DNA of 64,000 nt from Dyella dinghuensis (GTDB lineage Bacteria; Pseudomonadota; Gammaproteobacteria; Xanthomonadales; Rhodanobacteraceae), in NCBI RefSeq assembly GCF_003977615.1, contig NZ_RYZR01000002.1, positions 373,214-437,213 of the forward strand, given 5' to 3'. The position numbers and the translations under genes are program-made. A model generated the notes under the pieces. It was not told the origin of the DNA. It saw nothing but the letters and a program-made list of their open reading frames with translations, and made no database searches. This document shows, piece by piece, positions 40,936 through 49,618 of this stretch (position 1 is its first letter; every line of letters begins with the position of its first letter).

Positions 40936-41826
40936 TTAACGGCCGAGGTGGCTGGAATCCTGGGCAACGTACGCCCGGAGGGCTTTTCCCTTCAGCGTGG
41001 ACAAAGCGGTCTGCGATGAAAGATCTGACGACTTCCGTTTAAGCGCATGGCTCAACGCCGCTGCATCGGCACATGTGTCTGCCAGCGCATCGAGCGTTTG
41101 CAGGAAAACCTGAAAGTCCTGGCGCCAACCCAGGCGGTCTGTCACCAGCAGCAATTTCTTTGCGCGCTCTGCATAACGCTTTGAGCGCGCATTCTTCATG
41201 CTTGCCGCACGACGAGCTTTACTAGCAAGTTCGAGTTCGTATCGGAGTTTTCGTGCGCGCCGACGCCATCGATGAAACGCATCGGGTGTACGTTCGTCCA
41301 TGGCTTTCTTGCGCGCTTTCCTGACGCGTTTGGCGCTATGGCCAATCACTTCCTTGATCTGTGATGGAGTGACGTCCTGCCAGGGCAAGCTCTGCAGCTT
41401 GGTTGTAAGTCGCTCCACCTTGCTGCGCTTTCGTCGCCAATCGGGGTCGGCTTTAAGCGCGTCACGCAACAGTTTGGTGCTGTGGTTTCGAAGTGCGTCC
41501 AAAAGCGCAGGCGTCAATCTGGCCTCGTGTGCCGAAGCCAGCGATTTTGCCGTTCGTTTGGCTATGTGCGCATCGCGCAGGCCAGAGAATCCACGCAAAA
41601 GCTGCCGCAGTGCATTATCCAGCGCGGCCACTTGCCTAGTTGGTGGCGGAGCCACGAATGCAAGTAGGCTCCGCAGGCGCCGGCATGACTTACGGGCACG
41701 GTGAATATTTTCATGGCGCTGCTTTTTCAGCGCCAGCGAACGCTGGAGTGATCGGCACTCCTTTACGGCTGCAGCGCGCAACGCCAGCCCAATCGTCAGG
41801 TCGCTTTCATTTCTCGCAACAGTCAT
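40936..41826 (-). CDS. CHAD-domain protein
   Basis: All-helical, strongly basic protein of 296 residues. The conserved histidine/basic elements of CHAD appear as VHRARKSCRRLRSLL-like NIHRARKSCRRLRSLLAF near the start and FHRWRRRARKLRYEL in the middle. CHAD domains bind inorganic polyphosphate. There is no adjacent CYTH triphosphatase or polyphosphate kinase gene, the usual neighbours. It lies 57 bp after the glycosyltransferase gene on the same strand and may be co-transcribed with it. Confidence 0.87.
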   Translation of the reverse strand: MTVARNESDLTIGLALRAAAVKECRSLQRSLALKKQRHENIHRARKSCRRLRSLLAFVAPPPTRQVAALDNALRQLLRGFSGLRDAHIAKRTAKSLASAHEARLTPALLDALRNHSTKLLRDALKADPDWRRKRSKVERLTTKLQSLPWQDVTPSQIKEVIGHSAKRVRKARKKAMDERTPDAFHRWRRRARKLRYELELASKARRAASMKNARSKRYAERAKKLLLVTDRLGWRQDFQVFLQTLDALADTCADAAALSHALKRKSSDLSSQTALSTLKGKALRAYVAQDSSHLGR

Positions 41827-41883
41827 TGGTTCAGATTACTCGTAGAAATGTCTACGAACGTGCCTTATTTAGTTTGAAATTCA

Positions 41884-43815
41884 TCACAGGCCGCCGTCTA
41901 TTTGATTAGCCGAGGTTGGCGAAGGTAATGGACTGCAGCCCGGATATGTGGGATTGGGCCAGACGTCCCAATTTATTTTGCTGGCGACGACGTCGCAGGT
42001 TATGCGTTGTACGGACAGAAAGTCCTGGTGAACGGTCTTTCCGTTCCAACGCTGAATGGAATAAATATCCACCGTGTAGGGGGCTCCGGCGTTACCCACG
42101 TGGCTCGTCAGGTAGTCGACGATGACTTGATCACCGAACACCTTGGCGTCTTGTTTTGTCAGCTGTACGTGTGGAAGAACGGGTGCTTCGACGGGAGCGC
42201 CATCTGGCGCTTTGGGGATGGCTACATACACATAGCCTTCTGGCGTGGGTTGCCATTTCAGTTTCAACTTCAGGCGCGGGCGCGTGTAGGTATTGAATTC
42301 CTGCATCAATACACGGTGCTCTGCAATCCCGGGTTGTCGTGCCAAATCCAGTGCGATCTTCAGCGCACGCCCCTCATCGGGGTCATGGACGTTCCAGGTA
42401 AGCAACGCGCAGCTATCCGTGCCGGCATTGGCGGCGCGCAATGCGAGCAACTCAGGCAAGCCGGGCGTGGGGTGTCTCGCAGCGAGTTCTCGCGGCATGT
42501 AAGCCGCGGTCTGTGTTCCCGGTGGCATGTAGTAGTTGAAGTAGGCAACTCGGGTAAGCATCCGGAAAAAATCCGATTCGTGACCAAAACGATAAGGCAT
42601 CACGACAGGCAATGTTTGACCGGTGCATCCCGGAAGCTGTTGTACGTAGTGAGCGGTTGCGCGCCAGTTTTCATTCCGTGATAGCTCGCGTCCAGGCAAC
42701 AGCAGCAGATACGAACCAACCATGAGCATGGCCAACAGGGCGAGGATCGAGCTTCTGCGTGTGTCGCCTCTTGGTCCAGCGGCGTCGTAAAGACGCCCCA
42801 GCAGAAACCACGCAAATGGCGAGCACGTCAGTAGGTTGCGATCCGAGAAAGACGGTGCGACGGCAATCGATACGCCAATGCCGCAAACGATGACGCCAAC
42901 GAGGGCTGTGCTGGCGACGATGGTTGTCCAGCGCGTATCCTGATCATCAAAGACGAAAAACGGCTCGCGAGCAATGCGCTGCCGGCACGCAAAAACAAGC
43001 AGGAGCGCTACCACGATGGCAACTTCCCCGGAGACAAGCAAAGTAATTGCCTGATGTGTTTGCTGGTTAAAAAAACCGGGGTCGTTGCTGAACCACATGT
43101 CTTGCAGATTGTGCTCAGAAGCATGCATCAGTATTTTGTAGTAAACGACGTTAAAGCCGAGCACCACCAAGCCTGTAGCAACCAAGGCCGCACGTGTGCG
43201 CCACGACGGTATGGTAAGAATCAGGACAAACAAAACCATGCCCTGTCCAAGCAAAAGATAGGCGTGAGTAAAGCTGGCAACCAAAGCCAGCAGACTGAGA
43301 CCTATCCAAAGTGCCCAGGGGAAATGGGGCTGGCTGCGAACCCGTCTGCGAAATGCGATCGCAACAGCCAACATGGCCGAAGCGAGAACCATGCACAACG
43401 TATAGCTGCGTGCGTTTTGCGATTGATAAAACCAGAAGTCCGAAGTGGCCGCGACTGCACATGCAAAAGCAATCGCTGTCTTGCTGAGCACTCGCCGTGT
43501 CCCAATCGCAAAAATGATGATGGCCAGCACGGCGAAGATGGCGCTCGGCAAGCGCAGAGCCCATTCCGAAAAACCTGCAATGCGCGTCCAACCATATAAA
43601 AAGAAAGAGTAGACGGGAGGGTGTGCATCGGTCAGCTGACGACGGAAAACTTCACCCAGCCCATCGTGATGATTAACCAGATAGACAGATAGAAGCTCGT
43701 CGATCCACAAGCCGCTGTTTGACAACCCAACGAAAGCCGCCACGCAGGCGACAAGTGTAATCGCGCCAAAAACACCTGCTTGCCAGTTGGCCGGCCCCTT
43801 TAGCGCAGCATTCAT
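41884..43815 (-). CDS. GT39/ArnT-like membrane glycosyltransferase
   Basis: GT-C-fold transferase of 643 residues using a lipid-linked sugar donor on the periplasmic face. The first loop has the acidic motif SGLWIDELLSVYL and later DAHPPVYSFFLYGWTRI, both typical of the PMT_2/GT39 group. About 10-12 transmembrane helices fill the first 420 residues; the last 220 residues are a soluble periplasmic domain. Start at 43815 (MNAALKGPANW) is chosen since upstream in-frame sequence is basic and lacks a membrane segment. Acceptor, lipid A, glycan or protein, is unknown. Confidence 0.82.
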   Translation of the reverse strand: MNAALKGPANWQAGVFGAITLVACVAAFVGLSNSGLWIDELLSVYLVNHHDGLGEVFRRQLTDAHPPVYSFFLYGWTRIAGFSEWALRLPSAIFAVLAIIIFAIGTRRVLSKTAIAFACAVAATSDFWFYQSQNARSYTLCMVLASAMLAVAIAFRRRVRSQPHFPWALWIGLSLLALVASFTHAYLLLGQGMVLFVLILTIPSWRTRAALVATGLVVLGFNVVYYKILMHASEHNLQDMWFSNDPGFFNQQTHQAITLLVSGEVAIVVALLLVFACRQRIAREPFFVFDDQDTRWTTIVASTALVGVIVCGIGVSIAVAPSFSDRNLLTCSPFAWFLLGRLYDAAGPRGDTRRSSILALLAMLMVGSYLLLLPGRELSRNENWRATAHYVQQLPGCTGQTLPVVMPYRFGHESDFFRMLTRVAYFNYYMPPGTQTAAYMPRELAARHPTPGLPELLALRAANAGTDSCALLTWNVHDPDEGRALKIALDLARQPGIAEHRVLMQEFNTYTRPRLKLKLKWQPTPEGYVYVAIPKAPDGAPVEAPVLPHVQLTKQDAKVFGDQVIVDYLTSHVGNAGAPYTVDIYSIQRWNGKTVHQDFLSVQRITCDVVASKINWDVWPNPTYPGCSPLPSPTSANQIDGGL

Positions 43816-43957
43816 GCAGTAGTTCTCATTTGTTTTGGATACCCCATACGTGCGGCGACACTGGCATAAATGCGGGGTCAAAACAATGGATTGTGGCCTG
43901 CAAAGGCGCATGCTTTTACGATGGCGCCGAGCAACCACGAGAGAGGTTTCAAGTGTT

Positions 43958-44539
43958 GTGAAAGAGCGTGGTAGCCGAACTTATGTCTATGTGCTTCCGA
44001 ACCTGGGTGAGGACCTTATCAAGGTTGGCTTGACGCAGGATCCGTTCGAGCGTTTTCGGGCCTTCCACCCGCGCTTTTACGCGTATTTTGATCTGGAGCA
44101 GGGACTATTGATCGAAACCAGGCAACTGCGGGAGGCGCGCCGCGTTGAACGACTCTTTATCGAGCGCTGGTCCGAACATCGGGCTACTGCGCCTACCATC
44201 GTCCATGAAACAGCAGGTGGGCATACCGAATGGTTTCGTGGCATTGAGACCTTGGTGCCCGAATTTGCGGCGCGCATTGCCGAACGTTACGGTTACACGC
44301 TGCACACACCATTGAAAGCGTGGTTGGGAGGAAGGTTATTCGAACACGCGGATACGCTCTATCAGTGGTCGTCTACAGTGCTCGATGACATACAACAAAA
44401 AGCACTCTACGAACCCGGTGTGCGCGACCAACGATTGGAATCCATGCTGCGTAACATGCTGGACATGTACGCAGCCATGGATTTTCAAATTGAACCACTT
44501 GTGCCTGTGAGTGTTTTCACTTGGTACACGACACGGTAG
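43958..44539 (+). CDS. GIY-YIG/T5orf172-domain protein
   Basis: Protein of about 193 residues with the GIY-YIG-like T5orf172 fold: YVYVLPNLGEDLIKVGLTQD, then R in PFERFRAFHP and an ERLFIERWSEH element, which supply the Tyr, Arg and Glu expected of the nuclease site. GTG at 43958 with GAGAGAGG 11 nt upstream is my start; frames opening at 43835 (TTG) or 43886 (ATG) are longer but add basic, unconserved sequence. It is divergent from the glycosyltransferase gene. T5orf172 proteins occur in phages and mobile elements, but no phage genes are adjacent. Function unknown. Confidence 0.7.
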   Translation: MKERGSRTYVYVLPNLGEDLIKVGLTQDPFERFRAFHPRFYAYFDLEQGLLIETRQLREARRVERLFIERWSEHRATAPTIVHETAGGHTEWFRGIETLVPEFAARIAERYGYTLHTPLKAWLGGRLFEHADTLYQWSSTVLDDIQQKALYEPGVRDQRLESMLRNMLDMYAAMDFQIEPLVPVSVFTWYTTR

Positions 44540-44561
44540 CAAATGCGCTGACGCGTCGCGC

Positions 44562-45452
44562 TCAGGTTTTGAAGTAGTAAGGATTATCGAGATCGGCGAT
44601 CAGACCGATCGCTTTCGGCTGCCAGCCTAATTCCTCACGCGTGCGCTGACTCGACGCGAGATTTCCCATCGCCGCAAAATGCGTGAACCAACTGAAGTGA
44701 TTGGTCGCTTCTTCCATCGTCTTGCTGACGACGGGGATATTCAGGCGTTTACCGATGACGGTTGCAATATCCCGGAACGGTACGCCTTGATCTCCAATCG
44801 CGTGATAGCGGGATCCGGCAGAACCTTTCTCAAGTACCAGCCTGTACAAATGCGCCGCATCCAGCCGATGCACAGCAGGCCAGTGATTGTTGCCTTCGCC
44901 GATATAAACGGATTGCCCCTTTTCGCGGGCGATTCCAATAATGATGGGAACGAATCCGTGATCGCCTTCGCCATGAACCGATGGCGGCAGACGAACGACC
45001 GAAGCGTGCACGCCTTGCGGCACCATGGCCAAAGCCGTTTGTTCCGAAACGCGCGGAATCGCCGCAGACGCGGGAGGTAACGTATCTTCGGTGACCGTAC
45101 CGCCGGCCTGAAGCAAGCCTGTTCCGGATGTCACGATCAACGGTCGATTCGAGCCCGCAAGCTCGGCACCCATGACTTCAATGGCACGCTTGTCGATCTC
45201 GCAGTTTTCCGCAAATTTCGAAAAGTCGTGGATAAAGGCGGTGTGGATGACGCCATCTGACATGGCTGCGCCGCGACGCAGGCTATCCAGATCGTTCAGG
45301 TCGCCGCGATGGACCTCGGCACCCGCCGCGGCGACCGACTTGGCGCCTTCATCCGAGCGTACGAGGCCGATCACCTTGTGTCCTGCCGCGACAAGTTCTT
45401 TGACAACGGCAGAGCCCACCCATCCCGACGCGCCGGTAACAAAAACACGCAT
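44562..45452 (-). CDS. SDR-family NAD(P)-dependent oxidoreductase (extended, epimerase-like)
   Basis: Atypical extended SDR of 296 residues. N-terminal cofactor motif [23 protein letters not shown](P)-specificity region [21 protein letters not shown] for adenine binding. The active-site Tyr of YxxxK is not clear: the expected region reads [10 protein letters not shown]. It is divergent from an XRE regulator starting 125 bp away, which probably controls it. Similar proteins are induced in stress or xenobiotic reduction, but the substrate is unknown. Confidence 0.85.
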   Translation of the reverse strand: MRVFVTGASGWVGSAVVKELVAAGHKVIGLVRSDEGAKSVAAAGAEVHRGDLNDLDSLRRGAAMSDGVIHTAFIHDFSKFAENCEIDKRAIEVMGAELAGSNRPLIVTSGTGLLQAGGTVTEDTLPPASAAIPRVSEQTALAMVPQGVHASVVRLPPSVHGEGDHGFVPIIIGIAREKGQSVYIGEGNNHWPAVHRLDAAHLYRLVLEKGSAGSRYHAIGDQGVPFRDIATVIGKRLNIPVVSKTMEEATNHFSWFTHFAAMGNLASSQRTREELGWQPKAIGLIADLDNPYYFKT

Positions 45453-45519
45453 GGTTACATCCTCCGGTTATAGACGAGGGTTACTCTCAGCTCGTAAGCT
45501 ATCCGGGTAAAGTAGTGGC

Positions 45520-45535
45520 GTTATACGGGTATAAC
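45520..45535. promoter_or_regulatory. palindromic operator between SDR and XRE regulator
   Basis: Perfect inverted repeat GTTATAC-GG-GTATAAC in the middle of the 125-bp divergent space, 42 bp before the regulator ATG. It also resembles a -10 (TATAC) on both strands, so a bound regulator would block both promoters. Confidence 0.6.
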
Positions 45536-45577
45536 GACTAACAGCCTTAACTCTTGGGCTGAACTGACGGGTTGACC

Positions 45578-46537
45578 ATGCCTGGCTCCAACGACAATCC
45601 GCTTGGCAACTACCTCAAGGATCGGCGCTCCAAGCTCGATCCGGCGGCCCTTGGTTTTCCGATGAAACGAAGGCGGACACCCGGGCTGCGGCGCGAAGAA
45701 GTCGCGCAGCGCGCCAACGTCAGTGCCACCTGGTACACGTGGCTCGAGCAGGGAAGAGGCGGTGCACCATCGCCCGATGTGCTCGATCGCATCGCGCGCG
45801 CGTTGATGCTGACGGACGTGGAGCGCGAACACATCTTTCTGCTTGCCCTTGGGCGCACGCCTGAAGTGCGCTATCACGCGATCGATGGGGTGACGCCACG
45901 CCTTCAGCGCGTCCTCGACGCCTTCGAATTTACGCCTGCCTTTGTAAAAACGGCCACGTGGGACGTCATCGCGTGGAATCGAGCGGCTTCGGTGGTGCTA
46001 CGCGATTACGACGCGCTGGAGGCTCACCAACGAAACATACTGCGCCTCATCTTCTTCGACCCTCACGTCCGCGAAGCGCAGCTCGACTGGGAAAGTGTCG
46101 CGCGATTCTGTGTCGCCGCATTCCGTGCCGATGCAGCGCGGGCGGGTGCTTCCAGGGAGATAGAGGCACTGGTTGAAGAACTCAGCGAGCGCAGCCCCGA
46201 TTTTGCGCAGATGTGGCGCAGCAATGATGTCCAGGCTTACGGGCAGGGTACCAAATACCTGCGGCACGCGCAGCTTGGGTTGATTTCCATGGAATATTCG
46301 GCGTTTGCCGTCGATGGGCGACCTGACCTCAGCATGGTGATCTACAATCCAGCGACACCTGCCGATGCGGAACGAATCATGGCGCTGGTCAAGTCCCATC
46401 CTTCACACGCATTAAAGGATGCCGCTGATAAAACCTCGGCACGGCAAAACGGCACTCACACCAAGCCTCATTCTGCGCACGAAAACGTGGATAGGGTCGA
46501 CACAAAGCTCGCACGCAAGGTACGGATGCGTAGCTGA
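45578..46537 (+). CDS. XRE-family regulator with MmyB-like ligand-binding domain
   Basis: Transcription regulator of 319 residues. The helix-turn-helix (about 25-85) holds RRTPGLRREEVAQRANVSA followed by TWYTWLEQGRG, the standard beginning of the actinobacterial and proteobacterial MmyB group. The C-terminal domain (about 105-290) is the PAS-like MmyB ligand-binding fold: FEFTPAFVKTATWDVIAWNR. A low-complexity polar tail of about 45 residues follows. ATG 45578 is preferred; TTG 45572 is also possible. The peroxiredoxin gene starts 49 bp after its stop. Confidence 0.9.
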   Translation: MPGSNDNPLGNYLKDRRSKLDPAALGFPMKRRRTPGLRREEVAQRANVSATWYTWLEQGRGGAPSPDVLDRIARALMLTDVEREHIFLLALGRTPEVRYHAIDGVTPRLQRVLDAFEFTPAFVKTATWDVIAWNRAASVVLRDYDALEAHQRNILRLIFFDPHVREAQLDWESVARFCVAAFRADAARAGASREIEALVEELSERSPDFAQMWRSNDVQAYGQGTKYLRHAQLGLISMEYSAFAVDGRPDLSMVIYNPATPADAERIMALVKSHPSHALKDAADKTSARQNGTHTKPHSAHENVDRVDTKLARKVRMRS

Positions 46538-46586
46538 TCGGATTTTCATCCCTCGCTTCATCGAACATATCCAGAGGAAAGCCGTA

Positions 46587-47201
46587 ATGAAAAAGTATCT
46601 CGCAGCGTCGATTGCCGCAGGTGTGATCGCGACCTCGCTGATTTTCGCTACATCCGCGTTCGCCGCGCTGAGCACAGGCGCGCAGGCCCCCGATTTCACC
46701 GCACAGGCCAGCTTGGCGGGCAAGGACTTCACGTTTTCCCTCAAAGAAGCGTTGAAGAAGGGTCCCGTCGTCGTTTATTTCTATCCGTCGGCGTACACGG
46801 GCGGCTGCGATATCGAAGCGCATACCTTTGCCAGTCAAAAGGGTAAATTCGATGCCGCCGGTGCCACCATCATTGGCGTGTCGGAAGACAGCATCAAGCG
46901 CCTCAACACGTTTTCATCCGACCCGAACTACTGCGCTGGCAAATTCCCGGTCGCATCGGATGCCGACGGCAGCATTGCATCGTCGTTCAACCTGAAAACG
47001 GAAGGCGCCCAAGCCGGTGCGAAAGACGTGCGCGGTGTCGCCATCGATCACGGCTTCATTGAACGCACCACGTTTGTGATTGGCGCTGACGGCAAGATCG
47101 TCGCGACGCTTTCATCGGAAGCCGATCATCTTCATCCCGAAGATCACGTCAAGAAGTCGCTTGCTATTGTCCAGCAACTGAAGACCGGTAAGGCGCCGTA
47201 A
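46587..47201 (+). CDS. exported peroxiredoxin (BCP/PrxQ-like)
   Basis: Thiol peroxidase of 204 residues with an N-terminal signal peptide (MKKYLAASIAAGVIATSLIF, cleavage after AFA), so it acts in the periplasm. The peroxidatic Cys is in the PxxxTxxC motif PSAYTGGCDIEAHTF; a second Cys in DPNYCAGKF is a candidate resolving residue, although its position differs from PrxQ. Start at 46587 with AGAGGAAA upstream. A longer open frame begins within the preceding gene and is rejected. A hairpin at 47216-47247 follows. Confidence 0.88.
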   Translation: MKKYLAASIAAGVIATSLIFATSAFAALSTGAQAPDFTAQASLAGKDFTFSLKEALKKGPVVVYFYPSAYTGGCDIEAHTFASQKGKFDAAGATIIGVSEDSIKRLNTFSSDPNYCAGKFPVASDADGSIASSFNLKTEGAQAGAKDVRGVAIDHGFIERTTFVIGADGKIVATLSSEADHLHPEDHVKKSLAIVQQLKTGKAP

Positions 47202-47215
47202 CGTTTCATTCAATT

Positions 47216-47247
47216 GCGTTGATGCGTGGTTCGCTGCGCATCAATGC
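47216..47247 (+). terminator. probable terminator hairpin after the peroxiredoxin gene
   Basis: Stem GCGTTGATGCG/CGCATCAATGC, 11 bp with one G-U pair, and a 10-nt loop, 15 nt after the stop codon. No T-run follows. Confidence 0.5.
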
Positions 47248-47368
47248 TACCGTCCAGGGATGACTCGATAATCAGCGATCGACGAGTGCTGGCTTTCATA
47301 GGAAAGCAACCGAAGCGAATATCATCCGCGTAGCCGTGCTAACGACTTGTTCGAAAAGGAGCGCAATG

Positions 47369-47887
47369 ATGAGCAACCCAGGCAAAGTTTCACTTTCTGC
47401 AATAGCTGCATTTGTCGTCGGAATATCGCTGCAGGCGACAGCGCCTGTCGTGCATGCACAGGGACCCAGGCCAAACGTTTATTGCGCCAGCAACGACAAC
47501 CGCTTCGCCCGTTGTCCGGTCGCCTGGCGCGATGCGCAACTGATACAACAGAAGTCCCAGGTAAGTTGCGTGCGCGGCCAGACATGGGGCTTCGACCGCG
47601 GCAGCATCTGGGTCGACCGTGGATGCCGTGCCGAGTTTGCAGACGCTCGTGGCGGCGGGTGGGGGCGCCCCCCGGGTGGCGGCGGTGCTGTTCAAATTCG
47701 TTGCGAGAGCAGTGGCAACAGCTATCGCATGTGCCCTGCCAATATCGGCCGCGGCGGTGGCGTTCGCATCGTCAGACAGTTGTCCAGCGCGAGCTGCCGA
47801 CAGGGAGACAGCTGGGGCTGGCAACCTAACGGCATCTGGGTGAATCGCGGTTGTCGTGCCGATTTCGTTGTTGATCGGCGTTATTGA
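47369..47887 (+). CDS. exported protein with two DUF3011 repeats
   Basis: Secreted or periplasmic protein of 172 residues. A signal peptide ends at VVHAQG. The mature part has two tandem cysteine-containing repeats: one from IYCASNDNRFARCP-type VYCASNDNRFARCP to IWVDRGCRAEF, the other from IRCESSGNSYRMCP to IWVNRGCRADF, separated by a Gly-rich linker. Each repeat has four cysteines, probably two disulfides. AAGGAG is 7 nt before ATG 47369 (4 nt before ATG 47366). Function unknown; such proteins are common in Xanthomonadales. Confidence 0.85.
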   Translation: MSNPGKVSLSAIAAFVVGISLQATAPVVHAQGPRPNVYCASNDNRFARCPVAWRDAQLIQQKSQVSCVRGQTWGFDRGSIWVDRGCRAEFADARGGGWGRPPGGGGAVQIRCESSGNSYRMCPANIGRGGGVRIVRQLSSASCRQGDSWGWQPNGIWVNRGCRADFVVDRRY

Positions 47888-48202
47888 TCAACATCTTCCT
47901 GAGTGACGTGAGCGGTCTCATTAGTGAGATCGCTCATGCACCGCTCTGTGATTGGGTGGGCGGCCATCGGTGGGTAAGTGGTACGCAAAATCACCGGCGC
48001 GGCGGTTTTTTGCACATAAAACCCACAAATTCATTTACTTACGGCGATCTCGGGGTTTTCCTCCCTACGTGGAAACTCCCGCTCGATGATGCGCGGCCGA
48101 TCATTCCTCGGCGAAAATCGCGAAGTCTCCCGGCGCGCAATTCGCGAGTGGACATTCCGTAGCACGCTGAGCTTCAAGGCCTCTCGTCAGCGGCCGATAT
48201 CC
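47888..48202. other. 315-bp gene-free stretch before the GGDEF gene
   Basis: Apart from the hairpin at 47910-47935 I see no gene here. An open frame continuous with the GGDEF gene extends back to 48086, but it adds basic, unconserved residues. The segment 48002-48060 (GCGGTTTTTTGCACATAAAA and following) is locally AT-rich and probably holds the promoter of the GGDEF gene. No c-di-GMP riboswitch was recognised. Confidence 0.5.
47910..47935 (+). terminator. terminator-like hairpin after the DUF3011 gene
   Basis: Stem GAGCGGTCTCA/TGAGATCGCTC, 11 bp with one G-U pair, and a TTAG loop. It lies 22 bp after the stop codon. No T-run follows. Confidence 0.55.
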
Positions 48203-49291
48203 ATGCATATGAACCACCTTGTCCGCACAACTGTTCCACCCAGTCTCCTTGGCGCATTGGTCGCCACGGTGACGCACGCCCACACGCTGGAGGCATTGGC
48301 GCGGCCGCTCCTCGAGCTGCTGCAGACGGCCACCGGGATGGAGTCGACATATCTGACCAGGCTGGACGAGTCGTCGGGAGTTCTTCATGTCCTGTACGCC
48401 CGCAACACCCATCGCCTGACCGTTCCGGAAGGCCTGTCCGCACCCTGGCAAAACGCCCTATGCAAACGCGCATTGGACGAAGGCCGGTTCTACACGGACG
48501 ACGTTGCAGGGCAGTGGGGCGATTGCGACATGGGCCGGGCATTGGGACTCGTCACCTATACGAGCGCGCCTGTTCGCGGGCGAGGTGGTGAGCTTTTTGG
48601 AACCCTCTGTGCTGCGAGCGACGAACGTAGGACGTGTTCGGAGACATCCACGCATCTTCAGGCACTTTTCGCACAATTGATCGGCCAACAGGTCGAACGC
48701 GAACGGTTGCTTGCAGCGTTACAGCAAGCCAACACCTCCCTCGCAACGACGGTCCTGACCGACGCCATGACACAGTTGCCCAATCGGCGCGCGATGCTGG
48801 AAGAAATGCAGCGACGCCTTGCATCCGGGCAGGATGATCAGGCGTTGATCGTGGCCTCTGTCGACCTCGATAACTTCAAGCCGATCAACGACCGGTACGG
48901 GCACGACGTTGGCGATCTGCTGCTACAAGCCGTGTCGAAGCGATTGCGGCGAATGCTGCGCGACAGCGATATCGCTGGACGTATTGGCGGCGATGAGTTT
49001 GTGGTGCTGGCAGTGGAACAGCGGGAAAGGGCCGAAGAGGCCGGCGCCGCATTAGCCCGGCGAATCGAAAGCGCCACCAAGGGGCGCTTCAAATTGGACT
49101 CGGCGCTTATCGACTACGAGGGTGCCAGCGTCGGCGTGGTTGTGGCGGAACCAGGTTGCGCCAACGCCCAGACGCTACTGAACAAGGCCGATGCCGCTAT
49201 GAACATCGTCAAACGATCGCGCAAGCACGATGCCGCAATACCGGCGTCCGTCAGGAACATCGCTCGCTACGCATGGCCTGTTATCGAGTGA
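48203..49291 (+). CDS. GAF-GGDEF diguanylate cyclase
   Basis: Makes cyclic di-GMP. 362 residues from ATG 48203 (MHMNHLVRTTVPP). The N-terminal half (about 20-165) is a GAF-like sensor domain; the C-terminal half is a complete GGDEF domain with DLDNFKPINDRYGHDVGD and the active-site GGDEF at 262-266. An allosteric I-site RDSD (R253-D256) stands five residues before it, so product inhibition is expected. No membrane segment or EAL domain. It is probably cytoplasmic; the signal sensed by the GAF domain is unknown. c-di-GMP could affect pili and adhesion elsewhere in the window. Confidence 0.93.
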   Translation: MHMNHLVRTTVPPSLLGALVATVTHAHTLEALARPLLELLQTATGMESTYLTRLDESSGVLHVLYARNTHRLTVPEGLSAPWQNALCKRALDEGRFYTDDVAGQWGDCDMGRALGLVTYTSAPVRGRGGELFGTLCAASDERRTCSETSTHLQALFAQLIGQQVERERLLAALQQANTSLATTVLTDAMTQLPNRRAMLEEMQRRLASGQDDQALIVASVDLDNFKPINDRYGHDVGDLLLQAVSKRLRRMLRDSDIAGRIGGDEFVVLAVEQRERAEEAGAALARRIESATKGRFKLDSALIDYEGASVGVVVAEPGCANAQTLLNKADAAMNIVKRSRKHDAAIPASVRNIARYAWPVIE

Positions 49292-49412
49292 CTTACTCGT
49301 GATCGAGTGATGCGGTTTGATCTTTCGCATCTGATACGAAACCGCTCGTCATATCGAAGCGCATCGAAAGCTTCGTTTATTTCTTTTATATTGCAATTCG
49401 AATTTCCAAAAA

Positions 49413-49441
49413 TTTAGACGTCTAAAATTTAGACATCTAAA
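49413..49441 (+). promoter_or_regulatory. twin palindromes TTTAGACGTCTAAA / TTTAGACATCTAAA
   Basis: The perfect palindrome TTTAGACGTCTAAA (49413-49426) and the copy TTTAGACATCTAAA (49428-49441, one base different) are separated by one A, giving a 15-bp period. They stand in an AT-rich promoter-like region about 300 bp before the giant hydrolase start. Likely a double operator for an unidentified regulator. Confidence 0.65.
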
Positions 49442-49618
49442 TGATAACTGCATCCCAATCCCTGACTATTTACACGAAAGTGTGCGTAAAAACGTTCTCT
49501 TTTGCATTGCGGTAATTGCAAGCAGTGCGGATGATTCGGCGACCCTGAATAGGGGTTCATTCGGTACCAAGCCAGATAGCACGAATTCGTCGTGATGTGG
49601 CTTGCAACCGTCTGACGG

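Noticed and set aside
43835-44539. Prophage remnant around the T5orf172 gene
   Set aside because: No integrase, structural or lysis genes and no attachment-site repeats flank it.
47888-48202. c-di-GMP riboswitch before the GGDEF gene
   Set aside because: No conserved GEMM-type core could be recognised; only a simple terminator-like hairpin is present.
49413-49441. MetJ binding site
   Set aside because: The cores match AGACGTCT, but met boxes are contiguous 8-bp repeats before methionine genes; here the period is 15 bp and the gene is a glycosidase. Kept only as an unassigned operator pair.
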